62,824 bases of DNA from Sodiomyces alkalinus F11 (taxonomy: Eukaryota > Ascomycota > Sordariomycetes > Glomerellales > Plectosphaerellaceae). The notes beneath the pieces are model-generated. The model worked only from the letters and a program-made list of their open reading frames with translations. It was not told the origin of the DNA and did not search any database. Position 1 is the stretch's first letter; every line of letters begins with the position of its first letter. Positions 1-12,111 of this stretch are shown here, one piece after another. The stretch covers positions 1-62,824 of the forward strand of contig NW_021167084.1 in NCBI RefSeq assembly GCF_003711515.1, in the 5' to 3' direction. Position numbers and translations under genes: made by a program.

Positions 1-58
1 CCTAACCCTAACCCTAACCCTAACCCTAACCCTAACCCTAACCCTAACCCTAACCCTA
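1..58. repeat. Telomere repeat array, CCCTAA units
   Basis: Uninterrupted CCCTAA hexamers run from base 1 and stop at about base 58. The C-rich strand reading 5' to 3' into the chromosome marks this as the left chromosome end. The array is short, about nine and a half units, which may reflect assembly trimming as much as biology. Confidence 0.98.
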
Positions 59-686
59 TGCGGTAAAAGCTTTATACGCCTTTCCATTAAAAGGAAAAAC
101 GCCCTTAGGGAGGTCGGAGCCGTAGGGTTAGTAATCGGTTATTTTTATATAGGATATCGTGGCTTATTATTATAGTATTTTAGGCGGTTGGATTTAAAGT
201 TATGGTCTAAGAAGTAATATATTAAGGTTTACGATATCGCCTACGATTTTCTATATAAAGTGTATATATAAAATAGGTGCGGTATATATACCTCTTAGTA
301 ATAGCGTTATAGCCCCACTAAAATATCACGTGTGAGGTCTCGATATTGAAACGTGAGGTCTCCCTATTAAGTCCCTATAATAACCTGGTTGTGTGCCTAT
401 GATGAGAACATGACGTCGATCTAACTTCGACAAGAGAAACACCAAGAACCAAACGATTACGGCATAACGACAATGAATCCCGCCCGCATCATATCCCCGC
501 CTCATAAATAATCTCCTATACTATTTCAATTTATACTTTTCCGAAACACACCTGGGATAGTTAATGTCGTCGACACGTTCTCTTTGTCATTTACAATTGA
601 GACGACAATCACATTTACTGTGCTCTTATCAGACCTGAGAACCTGAGACGCACTGTAGTCTGTCCGACTGTCGCACATCTCTCAAC
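59..686. other. AT-rich subtelomere-adjacent DNA, no gene
   Basis: The first few hundred bases after the telomere are strongly AT-rich and full of TA steps (for example 130-310), with no open frame of note. That composition is what repeat-induced point mutation leaves in old repeats, but no parent element can be recognised. From about 320 the composition normalises and leads into the upstream region of the mannose-6-phosphate isomerase gene. Confidence 0.6.
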
Positions 687-1996
687 ATGGCCTCGACAGA
701 CCGTGTATTCCAGATTAGCGGCACATGTAACAATTACGACTGGGGGAAGAATGGCAAGTCGTCTCTCGCCGCACGCCTCTGCGCCCAGACAACTCCCGAC
801 TTTGCTGTCGAGGACGACAAGGTCTACTCCGAGCTGTGGTTCGGCGATTACCCTGACTTTCCCGGTCGCGTTCTTACGACTGGGAAGCCACTTGGCGAGC
901 ATCTTCAAAAGCACAAGGAAGTCCTGCTCGGGGACAAGGTGATTCGAGAGTTCGATGCGCAGTTGCCATTCTTGCCTAAGGTTAGTCGAACACGAACAGT
1001 GCCCTCGTATTCCGTCCTGTGAATCTGTGATGGCAACTCGCTGACAAGCATAATGGTCAGATTCTCTCTATCAGCAAAGCTCTTCCTCTTCAGATTCATC
1101 CCAACAAGGAGCTCGCTTCCAAGCTACACAGCAAAGACCCGGACCAATTTAGCGACCCCAACCACAAACCCGAGATTGCTGTCGCCCTCAGTGACTTTGA
1201 GGTCTTCGCCGGCTGGAAGCCGCTCACGGAAATCACACCCATATTCAACAACCCGGCCTTCCTCGAATTCCTTCCTGACCCGAGCCTTCCTTCCTCATCG
1301 TGGACTGATGATACCCTACGCGAAGTCACTCGCGCAATCCTCCTCGCCGACGAGGCGACCGTTAAGCGAGCCCAAGGTGCCCTCCGAGCAATGTCGAAGG
1401 AGGAACTCGGGGATAACAGCTATGTCCTGGACCTGCTACCGCGGCTGCAGGAACAGTATGGAGACACCGATCCAGGCAACCTGGTAGCTCTGCTCTGTAT
1501 GAATTTCCTGACTTTAAAGCCAGGCGAGGCTCTGTACATTCCAGCAGATGGAATACACGCCTACCTTAGCGGGGACATCGTCGAATGCATGGCCAGAAGC
1601 AACAATGTGCTCAACGCAGGTTTTTGCCCACGAGCAGACAGGAACAGTATCGATTTGTTTGCCGAGACGTTGACTTTCAAGTCGCACTCGAAGAACGATG
1701 TTGCGCTGCCTCGGGAGCGGAGTGCAACGGGCAAAAACAGTAAAACGTGGGTTTACAGACCGCCTATGAGTGAGTTTGATATGTTGTGCACCGAGCTTGA
1801 GAATGGCGAGAGCGAGACAGTGAAAGCCGGAGACGGTCCCGGTGTTGCCATAGTCACTGGTGGCGAAGGGATACTTGAAGGGGATGGAAAGAAGTTCAAT
1901 GTCAAGGCGGGGTGCATCTTCTTTATTGCACCGGATGTTGAAGTGAAGTGGGCTAGCTCGAAAGGATCTATGCAGATATATACGGCTGTGGTGTAG
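687..1996 (+). CDS. Mannose-6-phosphate isomerase, type I
   Basis: The enzyme interconverts fructose-6-phosphate and mannose-6-phosphate in the cytosol, feeding GDP-mannose for glycosylation and cell-wall mannan. There are two exons, 687-980 and 1061-1996, joined across an 80-nt intron with a GTTAGT donor, a CTGAC branch and a CAG acceptor. The product is 409 aa. The zinc ligands expected for type I enzymes are visible: Gln109 and His111 in LQIHPNKE, Glu136 in NHKPE, and His264 in ADGIHAYLSGDIVECMA. Length is near the family norm (about 410-440 aa). The odd feature is location: a housekeeping-type enzyme about 630 bp inside the telomere array. It may be a second, subtelomeric paralogue rather than the main cellular copy. 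Family is certain; which paralogue is not. Confidence 0.93.
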
Positions 1997-2839
1997 ATTG
2001 AGAGAAGTGAAGATAGGCGTCCACACAAACAGAAGACCTATATTCTCAGTGCTTAAGAATTTCTTTGTCGGGTAGTGCCTCGTCAGTCTAGTCAACAGTC
2101 CGACAGAGTCCTCTTACAGTGCTTCTTGCAGTGGCGCTCGCCAGGTCTGGTGTAAGACACGTCCACTAAGGTAATACACACTATATCGCTGATAACAGGC
2201 ACCCTCTATGGTACCCGGGTTTGTTGTAAGGCCCTAGTATACCCTTCGTCTGTGGTTGGTCATGATACGTACTCATTTCCGTAGTTCAAGCAAATTGGTG
2301 CTTGAGGTCTTCATTAATGGCGCCTCCATGTGGAAGCTTCAGAAGTCACTCGTGTTCTTGTTCAAGAGTGCCATCCAAGGTCCAGCGTGAGCCGCCTAAT
2401 TCCATCCTCCCACAGTAAACCCTCTACAATAAATGGAAGAATATAAGGAGCCAATATCTTCAACCGCTGGCTGACCTTTGAGGAAGATGCATAGGGAGTA
2501 CGACATTTCACCCTTGCGGATACCTGCGGTTCGCGTACTCTAACTTTGGCTTGTAGGAGATGTCAGACCCAAAGACGTAGCACTTGCAGACCCATTTAGG
2601 CTGAAGGCTTTGGGACGTTTATTACGCAGCGCTATTCCGGATGCGTAGCTCAGAGTCTTTAGACAGCCAAAGATAGACTTAATAGGTAGTGGTTAGTTAC
2701 ATAGGCGCTCTCTAGTGATATTCTATCTCCTAGGTAATAAGACATGGTCCTTGATCCCCACTTTGACGTAGTATAACCCTTTGAGAATATGTGATATATG
2801 GTGAGACTGCTTCCGGATTCACTTGATGGTAGGCTTGTT

Positions 2840-3460
2840 TCCTAGATGCACATATATAGGTGTAAATGTTACCCTGGATGTCCGTCTCGTTGTCCGTGAA
2901 CCATGGTATGTAGACGTTGATTAATATTATCTTCCTGATTATCTTCCGTATTCATCCAACCAGTAGCGTGCTTGTCGACTAACTACAGTCTCTCCACAGG
3001 GCCAGAAGAATACCACGCTGGGCGGCATTGAGCGGGGTCTGTATCTACCGGCAGCGACGATCGACAGAGTCTATATTAATGGGGTTACAGGACAGGGGCG
3101 CTTCACCCAAATTTCCGACTTCGTCCTGCGCAGCATAAGTCAGGAGTTATTAGGCAGCGCCCAATTGTCCATTTGACTACGTCTCCTAACTGAAAATGGT
3201 CTCCCACATCCCGTTTCGGTGTGCTGACCAACCTCCAACAATTTGGGCATACAGATTTGCATAGAACGTTCCCTAATATTTTCATGCATCTCCATTCTAG
3301 ACGCGGGGACGATACCGAGATCGACTACACGAGTGATATAGTCAAGCTGAACAATAGTTCCATCTTAACACCGACAAGACCTCAGCTGTATATGAAGACA
3401 TCTGGTGCGAGAATTTCGTCCGGGACGCTGGATGATCGAACACTGAGACTGACTTAATCA
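2840..3460 (+). pseudogene. Possible relic of an unrecognised intron-containing gene
   Basis: Several open segments follow one another on the plus strand. One precedes an intron-like stretch (donor GTATGT near 2905, branch GACTAACTA near 2978, acceptor CCACAG ending at 2999). The next, from about 3000 to 3177, translates to protein-like sequence including TLGGIERGLYLPAATIDRVY. A third runs 3221-3457. The frames before and after the intron-like stretch do not join without a shift or stop. I do not recognise the family. It could be coincidence; a protein-level search with the 3000-3177 translation would decide. Confidence 0.3.
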
Positions 3461-3896
3461 GCCTGAAGTGAAGATGTGATATTTGGCATGCTGTCTCGCT
3501 AACTACCGAGGCCATTGACCGACTTCCCGTCTTCTTCTTCCGCCCATCCATCGCCTTCGATGCATCGGCTGATCTTCAACCAAAATGAGCCCTTGTTATG
3601 ATGTGCCGTAATGCGGTACAGGTTTCGAAACAAACCAATAAAGGGTAGTATCCGGAACAATGCATGTGTCTGTCCTCTTAGTCCCACAGACCTCTTATAG
3701 CTGGGTAAATCGTGACATGATAATCATGTACCCATGTTAATGCTACTTTCCACTCGGTATGCCACGGCATATTATGGGAATGCTCTCAATATGGAAATAT
3801 GAGGCCGGCTAACTCATTGTGCGGTGTGTCGGAACCTTCCTCCCCGACCACGCAAGAGTAAGTGTCGTAATAGGCGGCATCGAGGAGGGACCCAGA

Positions 3897-3903
3897 TATA
3901 AAA
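3897..3903 (+). promoter_or_regulatory. TATA-like box of the dioxygenase gene
   Basis: TATAAAA lies 120 bp upstream of the chosen ATG at 4017, a spacing very similar to the TATA-like motif upstream of the AA9 gene in this window. Fungal core promoters often lack a TATA box, so this is suggestive only. Confidence 0.4.
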
Positions 3904-4016
3904 CTGATTCCAGGCGGCTTTTATGTTTCTGAACGAGAGCTTCCTAGTACACACTCCTTCTTCGGCTAAGTGTCATCAAACTTGACCTCTCCTAAGTTTT
4001 GATTATCACCTTTATC

Positions 4017-5357
4017 ATGCGTCCCTTGATTCTCGGTGCCGTTCTTCTGGCTCTTGGGCCCCAGGGTGTATTTGCCCACCCTGGCCATAACATTAACGAG
4101 GAGTTGCTCGAGCGTCGGTCTTTTCTTCAGTCCATCGAGCACAGATCTCTCGCCCATTGCGCCCCCAAGCTGAAAGATCGCGGGATCCATGAACGTAATG
4201 TCGCCCGTCGTGCGGCGCTGTTGGAGCAACATCGAGAGAAGCGTAAGTCAAGCTGCCACCGGCCTGTGACCCTGTCTCATCATCCATGGACTTTGACTGC
4301 CAACTTCCTGCAAAGTCCTGTGCTGCGTCTGTCTTCTCCGATACTAATAGCCTTTGGACTCAAAAAGGCGGCTTGAAGAAACGACAGGTTGATGATCCGC
4401 TCAACACCGACCACAACAGAACGGACCTCGGTTACACGCCCGATACTGACCCGGAGACTCTCTTCGCCGGGCAAAACTCCTGCGTACTTACACCCGATGT
4501 CACCCAGGGTCCCTACTGTGAGCCATGCTTCCCAAGGGGTCAACTGAAGAAGGAGCATCCTCTTCTCCCTGTACCCATCAGACAGAAGTCTGCCACTAAC
4601 GTCGTCTGAAACACTAGATGTTGGTGGGGAATACGTCCGAACCGACGTCGTCGAGGATCAACCCGGAGTGGGGCTTGTACTGGACTATCAGGTCATTGAC
4701 GTCGAGACCTGCGATCCCATTCCAGACGTCTACCTGGAGATATGGCACTGCAATGCCACGGGTGTCTACTCGGGCGTCGTGGCTTTCGGCAATGGTGACC
4801 TGTCAGATGAAGACAACATCAACCAGACCTGGCTTCGCGGCATCCAGCCGACGGATGAGGATGGCGTTGCGCAGTTCGAGACCATCTTCCCGGGCCACTA
4901 TGCCGGTCGTGCCACCCATATCCACCTCTTGGTACACACCAACGCAACCCTTCACGAGAACAATACGCTGGGCAACGAGGTCTACGCAAGCCATGTCGGA
5001 CAAGTCTTCTTTGACCAGGCCCTTATTGATACAGTCGAAAAAGAGGATCCTTACCCTCTGAACAGACAGGCGCTGACGCAAAATGCTGACGACTGGTTCC
5101 TGCTTGAGGAGGCCATCGTGGACGGTGTGGACCCCTTCATGGAATACGCACTACTCGGCGACCGTATCTCGGACGGCATTTTCGGCTGGTTGGCTTTTGG
5201 TATCAACATGACCCATACGCGAAGCATTACCCCGGCTGTTCTTCTGTACGAAGAAGGAGGGGTTAGGAATCCCGACGCCGCCCCTCCTTTTCCTCCTTTC
5301 CCCGGGCCTCCGCCTACCGGAAGCAACATTGATGACGAAACAACTGACGCTAGCTAA
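4017..5357 (+). CDS. Secreted intradiol ring-cleavage dioxygenase
   Basis: The enzyme is predicted to open catechol-type aromatic rings between the two hydroxyls using non-haem Fe(III), acting outside the cell on lignin- or plant-derived phenolics. There are three exons, 4017-4242, 4368-4517 and 4618-5357. The introns are 125 and 100 nt with TACTAAT and CTAAC branch sites, and the product is 371 aa. The N-terminus MRPLILGAVLLALGPQGVFA is a signal peptide. The Fe ligands expected for the family are present: Tyr in GPYY, formed across the second intron junction, then Tyr and two His in GHYAGRATHIH. The WHCNATGVYSGV block is typical. The C-terminus is Pro/Gly-rich. The start is the only ATG giving a signal peptide. 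Exact substrate is unknown. Confidence 0.92.
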
Positions 5358-8300
5358 GTAGGCTGCTCGTTTCAACATAAGCTGTCCTTGACCAATTTCT
5401 TTGTCTTGGGCGAGATTGTTGTTTTTAAGACTTTCCAAGATTGAGAGGGTTCGAGTAACAATATATTAACATTTAAACTGTACAAACATGGTCTTCGTAC
5501 TTGTTATGGGAGGTGCCTTGAGGCTTAGCCATTATCAAGCATGCTGACGGTCGCTGAATCTTATAGTAGCTCGTTGTTAGTCTGGAAGTTTATTCACGTT
5601 GAAAGAGACCTTCCTGCGTATATTCAGAAGCCATCTTGGTGACTATTCTAACTTAATCACTGATTCTCGAAATACAATGAGGATGAATCAACCCGAGTTA
5701 TCAACACTAAGTCCTAGCCCATCCATCACTCAGCCAATGCTCGGAATGCAATCCACCCTGCCACATCTCTAGTGGGTATACGCTATGGATATAGAGCTCG
5801 CTAAGGGGCTTGCAACACACACTGCATCGCATATAGCAGTGCGATGCAAGAAATTCGAGAGGCTACACTGACTCCCAGAGCTGAGCTCGTGCAAGTATCA
5901 GAAAAGACAATCTACATAGCAAGCCATAATTTCATACAATAGGCAACTTATAGTCGAAGAGGGGCCTTGACGGAAACTAGGCTAGATGAGTAATAGTTAT
6001 GGAAGACGATGGCAAATACTATTCTGACTTCCACGACTACGGTCAGCCTCCCAGCGGAAGTCGCGGTATAATTCAGGTGCTATCCCCTTTGTATGTTCTC
6101 GACTTATACCTGGGGAGCGGAGCCAAGTGCTCCGAAGAAGCAAGGTAAAGCCCTCACGATGGTGAGAAACAATCACACTTGCTGCGCGGGAACAAGAGTT
6201 CCGCCCAGCAAGTCGTCCAGGAGAATTGGCTTATGACAGCACTTGAGGGCTAGAACAGTCTCACTCATGCAGGAATTCCCCCTTCACTCGGCTTCGACTT
6301 TGTGTACATACGTCTGGCCGGCTATGTATATGCCAAAAGGGACCTCCAAGAGTAACTGGCCCGGGTTGCTATGTGTCGGCTAATCGTGCAACACCAAAAT
6401 ATCACGGGGAAACCAGAGTGATAGAGGCTTATACACGCGATGAGCGGGTTGAGGCTGGTATTGCCATACCTCGGGATACTGAGAATTACTTATGTCACCT
6501 CGGCGATGGTGGTTATACATCCAGAAAAGCAACCGGAATTACCCTGAGTATGCGATTTGATAGCATTAGAGAAGTAATACCCAAAGCACTCAACAAGTCA
6601 TAGGATATCCGATACCAGCCAGATTATATAATTAGAGAAATACCTATAACAAAGCAGTCTGCGTTGCAACTGTCAAATGCCAAGTTCACCAGGGGCATTC
6701 CTTATCTATATATACTTCGTAAGTATCTTTTAGGAAGGATTCTTGTTTGTTTCTATTACTAATACGGCCGGGTGGCTCTAGCTTTCGGGATGCGTTTCTC
6801 GCTCCGTCGGACTATTATAGGAGACAACATAAAAGGGATGATGACCAGGTGAAAGAAACCAAGAAGTGCACGACTCCATATGAAGAGAGACATGGGGATA
6901 GAAATATGTAACTCCGTTTCTCTTCTATAAAGCAGGTTACAGGTTACACATCACTCTGCAGTCGAACTACCAGGGTCTGGAGAAAGAGCACATACCTACT
7001 TTCGTACTGGGAAACCAGAAGTCGGCCCACTTCGTCAACTCTACCTGCAACCTCACCCCGCGGGGGTTCCTGTGTTATTTGCGATATGTTGAGTTAATGC
7101 CGTGTCATGCCATATCATATAAAAGTGTGCCGCTACATTATTTAGTGAGAATTTTGCACCGGGATTAGATATAGATTACCTTCTCACCACGTATTAGACA
7201 AAACAGAATAGGTACGATCATGCCTTCGGGTGTACAGTTCTTGTAAGACACTTATTCATCGAGATTTTCATATCTTCAGTCCCTCAGTACCTCATAAAGG
7301 CACTATGCCGCTTGCCCAGGCCCAGGCCATAGTGCCCCCCTACAGGTATGTGTATAGAATAGTACGGAACTCCACGTTAAGACCGTCTCTTTCGGGACCA
7401 CGGAACGGACCCTTGGACTCCGCGTGGGCTGGGACATTCTTGGCGTCCGGGGTGCCGAAGACATCTTAACTCTACCGTTGTAATTGGCGCGCTTACTAGA
7501 CCCTAGTCCGCCGCTGTCTTGGTCTCTGACGTCTGAAAAAACAGGGATGTCGCTATTTCGGCGTTAGTTATTTTGGACAGGAAGATGCACTTTGTATGTT
7601 GGGAATAGGTACCTACCTTCGGTCCTAAGGTGATCGACACTTGACGCTGAATGGAAGGGTGGTTCGGGCAGTGTCACACTGTCTATACCCGCCTCTTGTC
7701 GTGACACTTCACCTTTTTCAATGCTGGTGTTGATTACTCAGCCATAGAAAGCGGCACGACTGAACGGACCTGAGCCCTTTCCCCTTTTGGCTTTCTTTGG
7801 CCCCTGAGCCCCTGAACCCCTTGGCGTTCCTGGATTGGTCAGTCACTTCGGACCACGCTACGGAGCACACACACACACAACCTGAACCATTCCCAACCCC
7901 CCCCTTTTTTTTTTACCTGGCTGAAGCGTCGTGGGATTCGAATCGCAATAGACACGGTATTGCAATCCTGATCTCTAACCTTACGGAGTAGATGCTTCTC
8001 CCGCCCTTTATATCGTAGAGAGAATGTCTATTGTACGTACGGTTATACCGTGCCAGTTACGAGTAACGACTAACGAGTTCTATTCTGTATCTCTTCGAAC
8101 GATTCGAATGTGAATATCCACGGAAGCTAGCCCCCTTAGAGGAACGCCGTGGCATTTGGCGGTCTGCTTCACAGCTACTATACTCTACGGGCATGTTGGA
8201 TAAGACACGGACCAAATGGCAAGGGAGGTGTGGTATTTAATATCGACATCCAGGCAATACGGCGCATTTGCCATATGGGCTTCTGCAGAGTCCGATGGCG

Positions 8301-10353
8301 TGACCCGGGATAGAAGTTTTCGCGCGGCTTCATTGCCCGATCCGTCGGAAACAACGATGCATGATGACCACGTTGTCACGACGTTAGGCGGCTTGACAGA
8401 GGATGAACCAATAGAAGGTACTGTAAACCGAAAGACAAAGCGTCAAGAGGTGGATGGCGTCAACATTCAAGAAGCACTTTCCCTTTCTTGAACGAGACAT
8501 TTAACGACATCCGAAACAAGGACTACGGAGTACCGGTGCTAACCTGTACCAGACCCCTGTGAGATAACCCTGTATGTCTTAAGGACACCGATTGGGTCTC
8601 TCAGTAATTAATACTCCAGGACAGGTACTTCTATCACCAATAGGAGAACTGCCGATCTTTGCTTCAAGAGCAGGAGTAATATACTCCGTATCTATCTAAC
8701 CGAGTACGACGGTGCTCGTACTAATTATGGTAATACGATATAGAGTACCTTATCGCTGGTCATAGACACTGTCCCTATGACCATGTGTCTCTTAGACCTC
8801 GGAGGACCAAGAAGTCAAGAACTAAGAACCAAGAACCAATGCACCCCGGTCGAGCTTCGGTTTTTGGCTATCCCCCTTGGTTGATGTTTTAACATTTTAC
8901 CTGGTTCTGTAAACGCATCAGCCGTTGCCTCCCCCACACGCCCATGTCTAATCCGTGGTTGTCGTGGTGCCTTGGGGCCACCGGTCAACCAGTCCAACGG
9001 CGCAGCTGCAGAGTGGCCGCAGGTGATAAGAAAAGCGGGTCAGGGTCAGCCTTCATGGGTTAGTTTCAACTTCGTCTCAGCGGTCTTAACCTTATCCCTA
9101 CTTCGTATATACCTCGGCAGAGTCGGCACATCTGGTCCAAGAATCTTCATCAACACTCACGACAAGCAAAATTCTCTACGTACTCCGACAATTTAAGGGG
9201 AGGGTCGTCGGCTCGACTGCCCAATGCTCTCCAATGCTCTCGTATGCCATATCAATGCCACATTCCGTTTATTTTTTACCCACGTCAAGAATACTACTCT
9301 TTTGTCTTAATCTTGGTCAGTAGTGTGCCGCTCGGAGAACCTCCTTCCGCCCCCCTTGCCAGCCTTATTGACGAACTTCTCGGCACTTGGGTGTGCGAGC
9401 ACTAGAATAGCATCGTACACCTACCCAAGTCGAGCACCCAGCCTCCCGTCGATGGAGATTCCTTAAGGCATGGTACTGGTAGCGCCGGAGCATCCACCCG
9501 TGTAATCCGTACCACGAAGTGCTTGGCTCGGGTCAGGTCGGTAAAGTACGAATACGTGATCCTGTCCTCTGCGAATCACGCGGGGTGCATGTGCATGGAA
9601 GGCTGTAACCAGACCAAGACACGGGACTCCCTTTCTAATTACGGGGTACCCCACACATTCCTACCAAGACATCGTTCGTCCGTACATGGTAGTCCATGTT
9701 ACAGAGGATTACTTGGTAATACTTCGTACTTGTTGAGTTGCTCTGCCAAGAAAGGATCAAACAAGCACGAGTGACTTGTATTCAAGGGTGTTTGTGGCAG
9801 CTTGTGGTCCTGACCAGGTTACCAACTTCCTCCACTTGGCCAATCACGTCAGGCTGAAGACATCCACGCTTTCAAACGCTCTTCAGATATCATCGTCTTG
9901 ATTTTATGACATCGGAAGTAGAACGTAGCCCAGCCGAAAGACTCTCGTGAAGCCCAACACAATGCACCTGATAACCCTCCATGATGCTTCATAGCCGCAC
10001 CATTGGCAGAGAAGAGGATTAACAACTCGTCGCGAGTATCGTGGGGATGCTCCGTCGAAAGACTTGACTGCCTTGTCTGGTTGACGGAGGCATATATTCC
10101 TCGGCCGAACAAGAGGTCAACCCCGTCTTGGCACCTCCCTCCAGGCTCCATACGTCCTATCGCTTTGCGATCGAGAAATGGCTCGTGCCGCGGATTGTGT
10201 ACGAAGTAGTGGGTTTGTTTTCCGTCCCAACCGAAAACTATAAAGACCCCGGCTTGCGCTCCCCGAATGACGACCGTATCCCTGAGTCGATCAGGCCCAT
10301 CACATCCTCTGCCGACCTTTCCTTATCCCTCACACTCCCCCCCGGAGCCTACA
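5358..10353. other. Gene desert of about 5 kb
   Basis: No convincing gene is seen on either strand. The longest open frames (60-110 aa) lack splice context, protein-like composition or recognisable motifs. A CA run (about 7868-7880) next to C and T runs (7897-7914) is the only simple sequence of note. The last few hundred bases form the promoter of the AA9 gene. No transposon ends were recognised. Confidence 0.6.
10239..10244 (+). promoter_or_regulatory. TATA-like box of the AA9 gene
   Basis: TATAAA sits 115 bp upstream of the ATG at 10354, consistent with the core promoter of a strongly inducible secreted enzyme gene. No other control site is claimed. Confidence 0.4.
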
Positions 10354-11226
10354 ATGAAGATCTCTCTTGCCGCCGTGGCGGCTTGGGGCCTTATGGCTCA
10401 GACCGCCACCGCGCATTACGTCTACAGTATCCTGCAGATCAACGGCCAGGACACCCGTGACTGGCAGTACGTCCGCCAGAACTCCAACAACATCCAGCCC
10501 CAGAAGGAGTTCCTCCAGCCCAGCGACGACTTCCGCTGCAACTCCGGCTCCTTCGCCAATGCCGGCCGCACCGAGGTCGCCCGTGTCTCCCCCGGCACGC
10601 GGGTCGGCTTTAAGCTCTGGAACCGCGGTACCATCATCCACCCCGGTCCCATGACCATTCATATGTCCCGCGCCCCGGGTGACGTTCGCCAGTACCGTGG
10701 CGACGGCCAGTGGTTTAAGGTCTACGAGGATATTATCTGCGGTCCTATGAACCCCCTCCGCGATACCGATTGGTGTAGCTGGGGCAGGGCTAATGTCGAG
10801 TTTACCCTCCCCGCCGATACCCCGCCCGGCCAGTACCTCGTCCGCGTTGAGCACATCGCTATCCACGGCGCCCAGTCCGGCGACACCGAGTTCTACTTCA
10901 CCTGCGCCCAGATCGAGGTTACCGGTAACGGTAACGGCAACCCCGGCCCTCTCGTCCGCATTCCCGGCCTGTACAACCCCAACGACCCCGCCCTGCGTTT
11001 CTTCATCTACGGTGCCCGCGAGTACCCTTACAATCAGGTCGGCTCCCACGGCGTCTGGCGCGGTGGCGGTGGCGGCAGCCCTGCTCCCGGCCCCTCTCCT
11101 CCCCCTTCGGGCGGCGGCTCTGCTATATGGGAGCAGTGCGGCGGCAACGGCTGGGACGGCCCGCGGACTTGCCGTGAAGGTACTTGCCGAGTTGTCAACG
11201 AGTGGTACCATCAGTGCCAACCCTAA
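10354..11226 (+). CDS. AA9 lytic polysaccharide monooxygenase with C-terminal CBM1
   Basis: This copper enzyme oxidatively cleaves cellulose or related glucans outside the cell. It is intronless, 290 aa. Signal peptide residues 1-20 end in TATA and the mature protein starts with His21, which forms the copper brace together with His96 in IIHPGP. Tyr181 in EFYF is the axial position. The catalytic domain spans about 21-245, followed by a Gly/Ser/Pro-rich linker and a CBM1 (about 259-290) starting WEQCGGNGW and ending in YHQCQP. The ATG at 10354 is chosen because it gives the signal peptide; longer in-frame upstream reading would bury it. The conserved second-sphere Gln two residues before the axial Tyr reads Glu (Glu179). 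Codon use is strongly C-ending, as in highly expressed secreted enzymes. Confidence 0.95.
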   Translation: MKISLAAVAAWGLMAQTATAHYVYSILQINGQDTRDWQYVRQNSNNIQPQKEFLQPSDDFRCNSGSFANAGRTEVARVSPGTRVGFKLWNRGTIIHPGPMTIHMSRAPGDVRQYRGDGQWFKVYEDIICGPMNPLRDTDWCSWGRANVEFTLPADTPPGQYLVRVEHIAIHGAQSGDTEFYFTCAQIEVTGNGNGNPGPLVRIPGLYNPNDPALRFFIYGAREYPYNQVGSHGVWRGGGGGSPAPGPSPPPSGGGSAIWEQCGGNGWDGPRTCREGTCRVVNEWYHQCQP

Positions 11227-12111
11227 GCTGTGAGCACATGCAGGAAAACGACAGTGTATGTGGGAAGAGAAACATGATCTCTTGCCACATACACATACAC
11301 TCACGCAGGAGGCAGGAAGTGGGAGGTGGGAGATAGGAAGCAGTGGGATTGGACGGCATTCGATTCGAGGAGAATATATTTGATGGCTGGGCCGAGCTTG
11401 GAGATGCGAACCATCAATGTGGATTCCTGTACATAGGTAGTCAATGAAGAAATGAAGGAAACATGTGAGGTTCTTCGCCGTCGAACTTTGCGCCGCCGCC
11501 TACATGTAGGTTATCCCCTGTGAGAACAAGAGCCGTTCTGAGCACGGGAAGTGTTGTGTGTGGTTGCGAGGAGGCTCGAACAGGGCCCAAGATCGTCGTG
11601 ATCAACAAGGGAGATGTGACGTACCGACAGGTAAAGATCGGGAGGTTGTACGAATAAAGAAGCTGATCAGCGGATCGACAAGTCGAAGCATTTTCGCGGA
11701 GCTGCACGATGTGATGGTCCCGACGTCGGTACCGAGTGTTGGGATGGCCTCGAGTCGAGGTGTGCTCTTTGAAAGAGCTTGTCCATGGGAAAAGAACAAA
11801 AAAGGACAGAAAGAAAAAAGGGGGGAGAAAACGGGAGAGAGATCACGTGCAAGAAGTCCTTTACGTAATACACTCACTATGCGGGTCATCTTCGGTTTAT
11901 TGCAGGGTTCATTTCCATTGCAGAAGTACTCCCTGCTCCATACCTCAGTCCCATTGACATGAAGTTCTAGATACTTCTACTTGATTCGTGATTGGTCGCT
12001 TCTACGAAACAGAGCACGATTTGTTCCTGGCGATGTATTCAAAACAACCAAGTTCTCTGCCAATATCTTCTTGCACTGCTTCCATTCTCAAGATTGTTCA
12101 ACAACCACAGT
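11227..12111. other. Intergenic region
   Basis: This is the 3' flank of the AA9 gene and upstream DNA of the small serine-rich protein gene. An A/G-rich patch lies at 11793-11842. No gene is supported. Confidence 0.6.

Larger units (their letters stand above)
1997..4016. other. Intergenic region with possible decayed coding segments
   Basis: No intact gene is visible over 2 kb. The stretch 2840-3460 reads like old coding DNA and is listed separately. The 3' end is the promoter of the dioxygenase gene. The rest shows scattered stops in all frames and no recognisable element. Confidence 0.5.

Noticed and set aside
10330..11304. Long minus-strand open frame (324 aa) across the AA9 gene
   Set aside because: Antisense shadow of a GC-rich gene with strong third-position C; composition is Val/Ala/Gly/Asp-rich with no motifs.
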